Source: Strigamia acuminata (taxonomy: Eukaryota > Arthropoda > Chilopoda > Geophilomorpha > Linotaeniidae). From it: DNA of 64,000 bases. This document shows positions 27,670 through 37,124 of this stretch, piece after piece (position 1 is the stretch's first letter; the number at the start of each line of letters is the position of its first letter). The position numbers and the translations under genes were made by a program. The notes beneath the pieces were generated by a model that was not told the DNA's origin, made no database searches, and saw nothing but the letters and a program-made list of their open reading frames with translations. The stretch is from the NCBI GenBank assembly GCA_949358305.1, contig OX442314.1, positions 51,160,581 through 51,224,580 on the forward strand, in the 5' to 3' direction.

Positions 27670-30600
27670 GCCATGGCGAGTTTAATCTCTGCCATCTGCT
27701 TCATTATCGCGTCAAACTTAGCGTCTTCTTTCGCTGTTCTTGGGCACTCATTGGAGTAGTGGCCCGGTTGGTTACACTTGAAACAGCGAATATTTGATTT
27801 GTCTCTTGGGGCTTCAGTCGATTTTTTCTTTTCAGGGTCTGCTTTCGACGGTGGCGTGTAATTTTTCCGAAAATACTTCGGAATTCGACCGGCATTTGGT
27901 TTTAACCTGGCGCGAAATTCTTCTACCGCTCTATCTCGATGGATGAGATGTACTAGCGGTCCTTCCTCATCGCAACCCGTTGATAAGGTATCGCGATAGC
28001 TTCGTATTTCTTCGTCCGTCGAATAATCGTCTTTTTCTTCTTTTTCGTCTGATTTTCCGACATTTTGTTCGGCTTCCTCCCCCTCCTTGACCTCCTCCAG
28101 TGTCGCTTGCATGGCTGACGCTGTCGGTGCCTTTTTAGGGGCGGCCAAAGGGTTGGAAGGCAGCGGGGATGTCAGTTTATTTTTTATTTGCAAACCAACG
28201 CTAGCTTCTGCCAGCTCCATTATACCGCTAAGATATTCAGTAGGGCGCATAATCTTATCTGTCGCCCCATATCTTTCCGCACTCAACTTGAGACGTTTTG
28301 CGGTCGCTGCTTTCTCCGCTTCTGGTAAAGCGGAATAATATCTCTTCTCGATATCTATCGTGTTCTCGAACAGGAAGGCGCTCATCTCCTCGTAGCTACC
28401 TCCTGTCGGTGCCCTTTCTTCAAGTAGCACCCTTTGCGAGTATTCCGACAAACCGCCGAGAAAGAAAAGGTTGAATCCCGTGGCGTGAAATTCCATCGGG
28501 GCCTTTTCGAACAACAATCTGGCGCGAATGTCGTAATCCATTATGGTTTCACCAGGCATCTGGCGAAGACCTCGCATCTTTCGGCTCACCTCTTCGGGTG
28601 TCTCGCCGTAGCGCAGGTCGAATCTCATTAAAAAGTCGTCCCAATTGACGCCTTTCAATCCTTGGTACCACTCACGTGCCGAGCCTGTCATTAGCTCGAC
28701 AATACCGTGGGTGAGCATGTCTCCTACGGTGGCTTTAGTGGCAGTCTTAATTCGAATTACTTCGTCAAGGAAGCGATCTCCCGCTTTCCATGACCCGTCG
28801 AAACGGTTCTGAATATAAAATTGCCACCTAATATTCCCGGTAACACTCATGGTGTCACGTCGGGAGACAGCGTATTTTTTCTTTACGCGGTCACCAGTGC
28901 TACGATTACGATCGTTTCGTTTGCTCAGATCAATTCCCTCGGCTTTTAACGAGCCGAGTAGGGCTCTTCCAAGCTCTCCCATCGTATACTGCCGACCCGT
29001 CGAATCGGTAAACGCGCTTTGTCGGGGAAGGTCCTGAAACTCCTCCCGTCGGTGGTCGCTATTTTCCGATCGACGTCGTTTCTCTCTATCGCGCGGAGAG
29101 TTGGATCTCTTCCGGCGATTACTTGATTTTTCCTTTCGTCTGTCGTCGTTGGATGAGGGGTCGGAGCTGGGGTCGGGAGACGGTGAGCGGCGTGGCGGGT
29201 TGCGCCGTGAAGAGTTTGACTCTTTCCGGCCCCTACGACGGTCGTCACGTTCCCTTTCTCTGCGTTCATCGCGTTCTCTTTCCCTTCGTCTTTCTCCGGA
29301 ACCTCTCTCCGAATCGTGATGACTGGGTGCATTTGACTCCAGTCCATCTGACGACGAATCACTATTTCCGTAGTGAAAATATTTCGGTCTTTCATCGCGT
29401 TTGCCTTCTTCTCGCGAAGAGGTGCGATCATGCGATTGTCTCCTTGACGACTCGTCGTCTTTAAGGATGGGCACTGGTTGTTGCCACTCAGTCCCTTGTG
29501 GATTATCATGCTGTTGGCTTGTGAGAGCTTGCTCTTCATTTCGCCTAGCATTATTAGCGTTGATTAATCGCGTTATCGCATTATTTGTGGCTGAATCGAG
29601 AGCTTGCATGCGGGGCCGAGTTTGTTGTTCTCTGGCCGACGCATCTCTCTTGCGCGGAGTAGCTGGTGTTGCTCTCTCCGGCTGGGGTTTGGGTTTGGCC
29701 TTCGGCGTGCGCTTTGGGTCTCCCTCTAGGCTCTCGTCGGACAGCTCGGATGAACTGACCTCTGGTTTGCGGACGGATTTCGGGTCATCTCGTCGCAATC
29801 TGGCCATAAATGCTCGCTCTGCTTCTTGTTGCGAGTGGAAAGCATATCGATGTGCTCTCAGGGCTCGGTCAACTATTTCTACCTCCTCGGGAGTAGTCGG
29901 ATTGGGCTGGGTTCTGCCGTACTCGAGAGCTTGCGCTTCTCTTTCCGCCAGCTTCCTCCGTCTCTCGCGAATGGCTTGACGAGCCTCGTTCTCTGCATCC
30001 GCTTCAAATTGAGCGGAATCAACCAATTGTTGAGCGTGTGCACCTTCAACAATGGTGATTTGTGGGGATACACTGTGCGCTTTTAAAGCTGCACGTACGA
30101 TCTGTAACGTTTCGTACACGGTAATTTTCCCCGTCGGAAGGGTGTATCTCACTCCTTCCGCCTGTGCCAATTGCATCGCATCAATCAAGGTGCCCGAGAC
30201 GCTGTAAGGCTGGCTCGAAACACGCTTGACAGAGGATGAGTTGGACTTGTGTCCTTCGGACCTGACCGAAGCTGGGCGGCTTTGCGTAATTGGCGTGTTT
30301 AGTGCCGAATTAGCGGTCGTATTTGAGGCCGTCTTTTGTATCGGAGACGCTGCTTTCGGACTGCCCACCTCGGTGTCGTGCGTTAGACGAGGCGATTGGT
30401 TACGGGATAAAACCTCGTTTCCGCTCGTCTCGCCGTCACGGTTAGAACGCGGCAGTTTGGAGTGAGATTGCTCTTCACCCCGCTCTGTCTCGTCCAATCG
30501 CTGCCTCGTCTCGGTGCGAGACGGGTGCGATGCCTCGGATGCGCTTCTACGATCGGGTTTAGGCTTACGCCGTTTTTGCCTCGCTTCGTGCGCTGAGGCT

Positions 30601-30707
30601 TTGGGTAAGAAACCTCCAGATCGCAAGTGATAGTCGGCGCCTTTACGACTGCCGGCTCTCTTGTTTGCGTCGGAGTCGGAATCTGTTACTCGGGTATTAT
30701 CTGCCAT
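27624..30707 (-). CDS. gag: Gypsy-2a Gag with RS/RE-rich region and CCHC knuckle
   Basis: The protein is 1027 residues from the ATG at 30707, 53 bases after the PBS. A GTG nine codons upstream is not needed. Long disordered N-terminal half rich in Ser, Arg and Lys; a charged helix around 230-260; an extreme RE/RD and RS-rich stretch (about 466-556, with RERERDERRERERD) like splicing-factor RS domains; a retrotransposon capsid-like region (626-800, WQFYIQNRFDG to DIEKRYY); an acidic linker; and one CCHC knuckle (975-988, CFKCNQPGHYSNEC). It should package element RNA, and the RS-like part may bind RNA or host splicing factors (inference). It differs from the gypsy-2b Gag at one residue that I noticed (Phe/Pro near 33). 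Confidence 0.93.
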   Translation of the reverse strand: MADNTRVTDSDSDANKRAGSRKGADYHLRSGGFLPKASAHEARQKRRKPKPDRRSASEASHPSRTETRQRLDETERGEEQSHSKLPRSNRDGETSGNEVLSRNQSPRLTHDTEVGSPKAASPIQKTASNTTANSALNTPITQSRPASVRSEGHKSNSSSVKRVSSQPYSVSGTLIDAMQLAQAEGVRYTLPTGKITVYETLQIVRAALKAHSVSPQITIVEGAHAQQLVDSAQFEADAENEARQAIRERRRKLAEREAQALEYGRTQPNPTTPEEVEIVDRALRAHRYAFHSQQEAERAFMARLRRDDPKSVRKPEVSSSELSDESLEGDPKRTPKAKPKPQPERATPATPRKRDASAREQQTRPRMQALDSATNNAITRLINANNARRNEEQALTSQQHDNPQGTEWQQPVPILKDDESSRRQSHDRTSSREEGKRDERPKYFHYGNSDSSSDGLESNAPSHHDSERGSGERRRERERDERRERERDDRRRGRKESNSSRRNPPRRSPSPDPSSDPSSNDDRRKEKSSNRRKRSNSPRDREKRRRSENSDHRREEFQDLPRQSAFTDSTGRQYTMGELGRALLGSLKAEGIDLSKRNDRNRSTGDRVKKKYAVSRRDTMSVTGNIRWQFYIQNRFDGSWKAGDRFLDEVIRIKTATKATVGDMLTHGIVELMTGSAREWYQGLKGVNWDDFLMRFDLRYGETPEEVSRKMRGLRQMPGETIMDYDIRARLLFEKAPMEFHATGFNLFFLGGLSEYSQRVLLEERAPTGGSYEEMSAFLFENTIDIEKRYYSALPEAEKAATAKRLKLSAERYGATDKIMRPTEYLSGIMELAEASVGLQIKNKLTSPLPSNPLAAPKKAPTASAMQATLEEVKEGEEAEQNVGKSDEKEEKDDYSTDEEIRSYRDTLSTGCDEEGPLVHLIHRDRAVEEFRARLKPNAGRIPKYFRKNYTPPSKADPEKKKSTEAPRDKSNIRCFKCNQPGHYSNECPRTAKEDAKFDAIMKQMAEIKLAMAKNESKNESAQAAKK

Positions 30708-30759
30708 TTCTTGCTTTGGGTATGATGTAATCACAGGTTAGAATCAGTTATTCAACTTG

Positions 30760-30777
30760 ATCCCGGACAGGCCCCCA
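30760..30777 (-). other. Gypsy-2a primer-binding site, tRNA-Pro-like
   Basis: The + strand text ATCCCGGACAGGCCCCCA ends in CCA two bases from the LTR. It matches my recollection of eukaryotic tRNA-Pro at 16 of 18 positions (AG where the tRNA has GA). Gypsy-1 uses nearly the same site. Confidence 0.7.
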
Positions 30778-30779
30778 CG

Positions 30780-31799
30780 TGTCGCGCTCAACTCTAACCG
30801 TCGCTAACTCGTGGGTTGATTACTTAATTCGACTAACTCACTACCGCTTTGCTCAAGCGGTTTACCCAAAGAAATGATTACACAGATATAAAAGGTAAAA
30901 TATAATATAGATTTATTCTGTGGGACAATGTACAGATATATCTTATATATATATATATATAAAAGGTAGGTAAAAGGTAAATCGGAATGGGTGAAGGGAA
31001 ATGGAAAGGTAAAGGTATGATGAAAGCTGGCTGGAATCGGCGAGGTCGTCTGTTGTCTCGGTCGTGTCCAAGATGGCGTCCTCGTTGTGGCAACGTGGTG
31101 TCGTCTTGGGCCGGCGTGGCAATATGGCGTCCTCGGCTCGTCTCTGGCTGGTCCTTCGGGCTCACGCTGGTCGGGCGCGAGTGAATGCTTAGTTAAAAGG
31201 CTTACTTCGGGCTGTTGTCTAGGTTTTTGTGTGGTGTCCGGCGATCACACAGCGGCGGACTCTTCTGGCTCCCGGCGGTCACACAGCGGCGGGAACGCTC
31301 GTCGTGGTTTTACTGCAGTTTAGGCTTGTGCGACCGTTTGTCTGCACAACTCGCTAAACTGGAGTGGTTTTTACTATTTCTAGCTGGTGTGCTAAAATAG
31401 TGTGGTAATCTTATCTCGCAGGTTACTCTGCGGAGTTTGACACTGACCAAACGTACTCACGGTAAATTGTCCTTTGTCCTTGGTCAATCCCAGTATATTT
31501 ACTTGGGCCTGATCTTGTAGGACGACGGGTTTTACGTGTGTTTCTCGTTTGATGGTTGTGTTGGTTCTGCCCGCTCAGTGCAAGGCACATTCCTTTGCAC
31601 AAAGCGGGGTTGACAGGTGACCGGAATCACCCAATGGTGGGGTGGACGAGCCATCCCCACTCCCTCAGGGCAGACGCCTGTCCATTGACTAGATGTCAAT
31701 GCACTGAGGGAAGGGAGACGCGCTTGCGGCTCCCCTTACACCCGAAACGAGGTCACGAGAGAAACTCTTCGTTGACCCCGGTCCAGTCGGGTCACAACA
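30780..31799 (-). repeat. Gypsy-2a 5' LTR (1020 bp)
   Basis: Same length as 18293-19312 and no difference seen by eye. It contains the element promoter and the same folded block (three-way junction 31661-31711). It is followed by target duplication CCTT (31800-31803). Confidence 0.93.
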
Positions 31800-33873
31800 C
31801 CTTGAGCCGCGAGCGAGTGGCTTTTAGAGAAGCTGAGAAACCACGCGAACGACGAAGAAATGCTCAAATCCGTGGTAGGAATCAATCCTGTTCGCGCACC
31901 AGACGGCGGAGCGTGTTTGCGTTTGCGTGAAGGTGTGCAATTGTTCACATTTCGAAGAACATCGGCGTCGATCCGAACGACCCGCACGCAATTGTGCGAC
32001 GAATTAAGGCCGGGCCGGATTAATCGCCAACGACGGCAACAATGAGTTGAATCGATGTTTTCGTCACGCCGTGCGGGCAAAATGCGAGGAAGAACTGACG
32101 AGATTTCGACCGCTGTCGCAGACGGATCCATCCGCCTCGATTCCGCGAGTTTGCGCTGTTCGTTCGGCACCTTTTCGTCGTGTCGAACGTTTTGTCGCTT
32201 TTCAGCATCCCCAATGAACGCGTCGTATGTGATTCATGCTTTTTGTTGCTCGATTTTCCGGACGAAGCGGGTTTGGAGTGTCTTCAAGTCGTTTTGGGAG
32301 AGTGTTTTTACTTGATGAAGGATATCGATCGTCTCGAGCTGTTGTTGCTCAGGTTGGAGCGATTGTTACGTTATGGAAGGAATATTAGCTACGGTCGAAT
32401 TTGCGGTTTGCTTGAAGTGTTCAAAAAGGCGACGAGGCATATGTGGGACTTGCAGAAGTTAAGGGCGGCAAATGAATGAAAGAAAGAAATCTGATTTGTG
32501 GAAATATTTTTGTTTTTTTTTAGTTGTGGTTTTTTGTTTGGAAATAATTTTATAGGATGTAATTTAGTTATGATGAAATAATGTACGAATTCGAGGTGAA
32601 TTGTTTATTCGGTGATGAATTGTCAGTTTTATTTTATGTTATTTTGCAGTGTTTTATTTTGGTGTGTTTATTTGTAGAGTAAAACCATTTTGCTTTCTGT
32701 TTTTGTAGAAAAGATTTTTTTTTAAATTTTATACATAATGTAATTAAATTCTAAACGTTTTGTTTTCTGTATAATAAGATTAGGTTTGCACATACTCTGC
32801 TAGCATGCTGAAAAGCAATCAATTTCATCAATTAAATCAACATCTAAAATAAAATGAAACAAAATAAAAATATTTTATATTGATAAATTGTTAATATTTT
32901 ATTTTAATTTTAGATTTGGATAACCAACACGAGTAGAACAAAAATGGACAAAGTTCACAGGATTTTTGGTGATTTATGAAATTAATAAATAAATTATTTT
33001 AACTTTTCATTTTGAAAATCATTTTTAACAAAAATTAATTTGATTTAAAACAAGAAACTTGCTTTGTAAGTTCAAATATGTCCCCAGTTTATAAAACTAG
33101 TTACTAGATGTTGTGAGTTATACTTCCAGCATCTCGCTCATTTAATTTAAAATTCTCTGTTTTCCGAGACGAGATCTCTCTCGCATGAGACCAATACGGA
33201 AAAACGAGATTTGAGTGATGCGATAGATTTTACAATAAAAACAATTTCTTTTAAAACATAATTTAGCTTTATTCTTTTAATTTTCGCATATTCATATATG
33301 TTTCACGGTAATGTGAAAGAAAATAAAATTTTTTTAGGGTAAAAACTTTTTTTAAAAGGTTTAATTAAATTATTAAATTATTTTTGGTTTGTTTCTAGCC
33401 TAGAATCCGATTCGGAGAATTCATCTCATGTAAGGACGAAATATCTAAACAAACTAAAGGAATAGGAAAATAATTAATTGCCAGACAACGTTGCAATATG
33501 TAGTTAAAAATATGACTTTAATGCTGGATTTTGACAAAAAACTGAGAGAGTTTATTTCAACTTGGACCAATACCCGAAAATATGCCGAAAATGCCAAAAG
33601 CAGGCGCAAATGATCAAACTATGTAAAGAAATGTGAATAAAACCAATTTATAAATTTACAAAAACGTATTTATTTATTTATTTATTTATTTTTGCAATAA
33701 ACTTGATTTAAAATGTTAATAATCACGCGTAATCAGCTATCTCGTAGTTTTCCAGTCCGCTCCACCACCATTTGTAATTGTAGTTGCAGTTGCAGTTCCA
33801 GTTCCGGTGGAGGATGAAAACGATGAATTCTTGAGAGCAAGAGCAAGAGCAGCGAGCAGGGAGCAATTGCGAG

Positions 33874-33976
33874 TGACGTCATATTTGTTACTCGTTCCAG
33901 AGTTAGCATTGGATAGCATGCGAATGGTAAGCCTAGTTTTGAAGAGTTCGGATAAAAATGTTATATTATTATATAA
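33874..33976 (+). promoter_or_regulatory. Promoter-like module of U3 (CRE and TATA)
   Basis: TGACGTCA (33874-33881) and TATATAA (33970-33976). This is the b-type version, preceded by GGGAGCAATTGCGAG where a-type units read GGGATTGGGCATTG. Confidence 0.4.
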
Positions 33977-36072
33977 GGGGTATTGGTCTATATGTATCCG
34001 TGTACTGGGTATATATAGTACAGGTCATATAAGGGCGAGTGGCTGGGACAGGCCTGTGCCATTTCATGTCGTGAGCTGGTGCGGTGAATATCCGGTGAAA
34101 GAAAAATGGCGCGATCCGAAACGAGAGAGGGAGAGACAGTTGGTTTTCACGTTTGAGTGTGTTGTTTCATTTGATTTCTATTGTTAGCTGGTGATTTCTA
34201 TTGTTGGCTAGAGAGATGAGATGTGCGATCGACGGCGATCGACGGCGATCGAGGCGAGGCGAGGCGAGGCACGTACGGGTTTGTTTGAGACAAATTTCCG
34301 ACAAATTCCTTGATTTCAGACGAATTTCAAATAATTTTCCAAATTTTTTGAGAAATTTCAACTACTTTTCAAATTTTTGCACATTTATTGCAATTTTGTC
34401 AAAAATGTCGACATACATAACTGCTGAAATTTGTCTAAAAAAAACCAAAATTCCTCAAAAATGAGTTGAAATTTGTGAAAAATAACAAAATTGCTCAAAA
34501 ATTAGTTGAAATTTGTGAAAAATAACAATAAAATTGCTCAAAAATTAGTTGAAATTTGTGAAAAATAAGAAAAATGCTCAAAAATTAGTTGAAATTTGTG
34601 AAAAATAAGAAAAATGCTCAAAAATTAGTTGAAATTTGTGAAAAATAAGAAAATTTCTCAAGGTTTTGAAATTTTGGAAAACTAGCTGAAATTCGTCTGA
34701 AATAAATTTGCGTAAAATTAGTCTCAAGCTTATTGTCTCAAACTTGTCTCAAATTTGTCTCAAATTTGACAAATATTGCCAAAAATTCCATGAAATTTGC
34801 AAAAATCAGGCAAAAATTTTTTGAAATTTGACAAATATTGCCAAAAATTGTCAAAAATGTGACAAAGAATCCTTGAAATTTGTCAAATATTGGCAAAAAT
34901 TCCATGAAATTTGCAAAAATCAGGCAAAAATTCCTTGAAATTTGTCAAATATTGTCAAAAATCTGTTGAAATTTTCAAAAATCAGGCAAAAATTCCTTGA
35001 AATTTGTCAAATATTGCCAAAAATCTGTTGAAATTTTCAAAATCTGTTGAAATTTTCAAAATCTGTTGAAATTTACAAAATCTGCTGAAATTCCTTGAAA
35101 TTTGCAAAATCTGCTGAAATTCCTTGAAATTTGCAAAATCTGCTGAAATTCCTTGAAATTTGCAAAATCTGCTGAAATTCCTTGAATTTTGTCAAAAATG
35201 TGGCAAAATATTGCCAAAAAGCGGTGATAATTTAATTTAATTTAATTTAATTTAATTTAATGTAACAAAAATCTGATGAAATTATGTGATATAAAAATTT
35301 ATTCTCGAAATTTCTTTCTCAAAGGTTTGTTAATCTGTCCAATAATTTTTCGAAATTACCTAACGTTTCCTTAACCTAACCTAACTCGTCTCCTAACGCA
35401 CCTCCGTTTGCGCACCCGCGCACTATTGGAGACCCGCGCATCGCCAACGACCCGCCGACCAACGTTGGCCCGCGCACTATTGGAGACCCTCGCATCGCCA
35501 AAAGACCCGCCGACCGACGTTGACCCGCGCACTATTGGAGACCCGCTGTCTAATGGAGCACGTAGAAACGGCCGAGTAGTGTTTTCTGAATGATTAATTC
35601 GGACATCGACAATAACTCCCAAGTGAAAAGCAATTAAGGGATCTGAAAGATTAAATCAATTTGGAAAAGTAATTTATTGCCGTAGAAATTAAGTCAAGAA
35701 ATGTTATACGATAGACCCACCCGTCTTTCTTTTTTCTTCAAATACTGTACTGACAAAAAACGAAACATTACTTTTTTATATTTAACACTTTTGTAGCCGA
35801 ATAAATGACATTTTTCACAACAAAAAAAATGACATTTAATTTTTCACAAAAAAATGACAATTTTGACCACGCGTTGGTTTTTAATTGGTTTACGACGAGT
35901 GAGTTTGATTAGTTCTGCGCACGAGAATGCTGAAAATCAATCAGAAATCAGGATTTTCTTAGCTAAATAATCGATTACTCATTCTGGTCCAAGGCTCCTT
36001 CTCATCGTTTAACACCCGTTGGTCCACGTCAGGATTTTCAGTTGTGTTTAATGGCCGAAAACGCGGAAACAT

Positions 36073-37088
36073 TGTCGCGCTCAACTCTAACCGTCGCTAA
36101 CTCGTGGGTTGATTACTTAATTCGACTAACTCACTACCGCTTTGTCTCAAGCGGTTTACCCAAAGAAATGATTACACAGATATAAAAGGTAAAATATAAT
36201 ATAGATTTATTCTGTGGGACAATGTACAGATATATCTTATATATATATATGAAAGGTAGGTAAAAGGTAAATCGGAATGGGTGAAGGGAAATGGAAAGGT
36301 AAAGGTATGATGAAAGCTGGCTGGAACCGGCGAGGTCGTCTGTTGTCTCGGTCGTGTCCAAGATGGCGTCCTCGTTGTGGCAACGTGGTGTCGTCTTGGG
36401 CCGGCGTGGCAATATGGCGTCCTCGGCTCGTCTCTGGCTGGTCCTTCGGGCTCACGCTGGTCGGGCGCGAGTGAATGCTTAGTTAAAAGGCTTACTTCGG
36501 GCTGTTGTCTAGGTTTTTGTGTGGTGTCCGGCGATCACACAGCGGCGGACTCTTCTGGCTCCCGGCGGTCACACAGCGGCGGGAACGCTCGTCGTGGTTT
36601 AACTGCAGTTTAGGCTTGTGCGACCGTTTGTCTGCACAACTCGCTAAACTGGAGTGGTTTTTACTATTTCTAGCTGGTGTGCTAAAATAGTGTGGTAATC
36701 TTATCTCGCAGGTTACTCTGCGGAGTTTGACACTGACCAAACGTACTCACGGTAAATTGTCCTTTGTCCTTGGTCAATCCCAGTATATTTACTTGGGCCT
36801 GATCTTGTAGGACGACGGGTTTACGTGTGTTTCTCGTTTGATGGTTGTGTTGGTTCTGCCCGCTCAGTGCAAGGCACATTCCTTTGCACAAAGCGGGGTT
36901 GACAGGTGACCGGAATCACCCAATGGTGGGGTGGACGAGCCATCCCCACTCCCTCAGGGCAGACGCCTGTCCATTGACTAGATGTCAATGCACTGAGGGA
37001 AGGGAGACGCGCTTGCGGCTCCCCTTACACCCGAAACGAGGTCACGAGAGAAACTCTTCGTTGACCCCGGTCCAGTCGGGTCACAACA
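36073..37088 (-). repeat. Gypsy-2b 3' LTR (1016 bp)
   Basis: TGTCGCGCTC to GTCACAACA on the + strand. The three-way junction is at 36950-37000. The hairpin ACCGCTT/AAGCGGT keeps its stem although the loop differs from gypsy-2a. Confidence 0.93.
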
Positions 37089-37099
37089 CTTCCCCCTCC
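37089..37099 (-). other. Gypsy-2b polypurine tract
   Basis: GGAGGGGGAAG on the - strand, directly before the 3' LTR, identical to gypsy-2a. Confidence 0.8.
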
Positions 37100-37124
37100 G
37101 AGCTCAGACCGTGGGGCTGAGCGA

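Larger units (their letters stand above)
18293..31799 (-). mobile_element. Gypsy-2a: complete Ty3/gypsy element with third ORF
   Basis: The element is 13507 bp, with LTRs of 1020 bp each and a 4-bp target duplication CCTT (18289-18292 and 31800-31803). Order on the - strand: 5' LTR, tRNA-Pro type PBS, Gag, -1 frameshift signal, Pol, a 1.4-kb structured spacer, ORF3, polypurine tract, 3' LTR. The two LTRs share copy-specific variants such as the length of the TA tract and TTGCTC in a hairpin loop, which gypsy-2b lacks, so this is an independent recent insertion. All three large frames are open, so it may be competent. Confidence 0.96.
9745..32479 (+). repeat. Tandem unit U2 (a type), split by BEL and gypsy-2a
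   Basis: Without the two insertions the unit is about 4.18 kb. Pieces are 9745-9868, 14910-18292 and 31800-32479. The AT-rich spacer (14915-15960) lacks a 79-bp block after GTCCCCAG (near 15390) and a 20-bp block (near 16140) found in other units, both bounded by short microhomology. Then come a (TTTA)n tract (15905-15925), the promoter module (16100-16182), GATCGACGGC repeats (16441-16495), AT-rich sub-repeats (16511-17220), (TTTAA)n (17237-17280), the a-type GC island (17412-17570), a 21-bp minisatellite with about seven copies (17830-17980), and the gene segment. Confidence 0.9.
18165..32479 (+). pseudogene. MIF4G-like gene copy 2, split by gypsy-2a
   Basis: The ATG at 18165 opens MAENVEISPAEC. 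The reading is cut at 18292 by gypsy-2a and resumes at 31804 with GAGCCGCGAGCG. The 3' piece carries its own small duplications: AATCAATC (31880-31887), TTTGCGTTTGCG (31916-31927) and ATCCATCC (32126-32133, shared with U3). The last ~100 residues (VVCDSCFLLL to LRAANE, ending 32479) are the usual MIF4G-like C-terminus. The disruption by a 13.5-kb element and three frame changes makes it a pseudogene. Confidence 0.6.

Noticed and set aside
33807-34187. 126-codon frame starting in the promoter module of U3
   Set aside because: It has no ATG (starts at GTG), is broken in other units by small indels and low-complexity GA repeats, and resembles no family.
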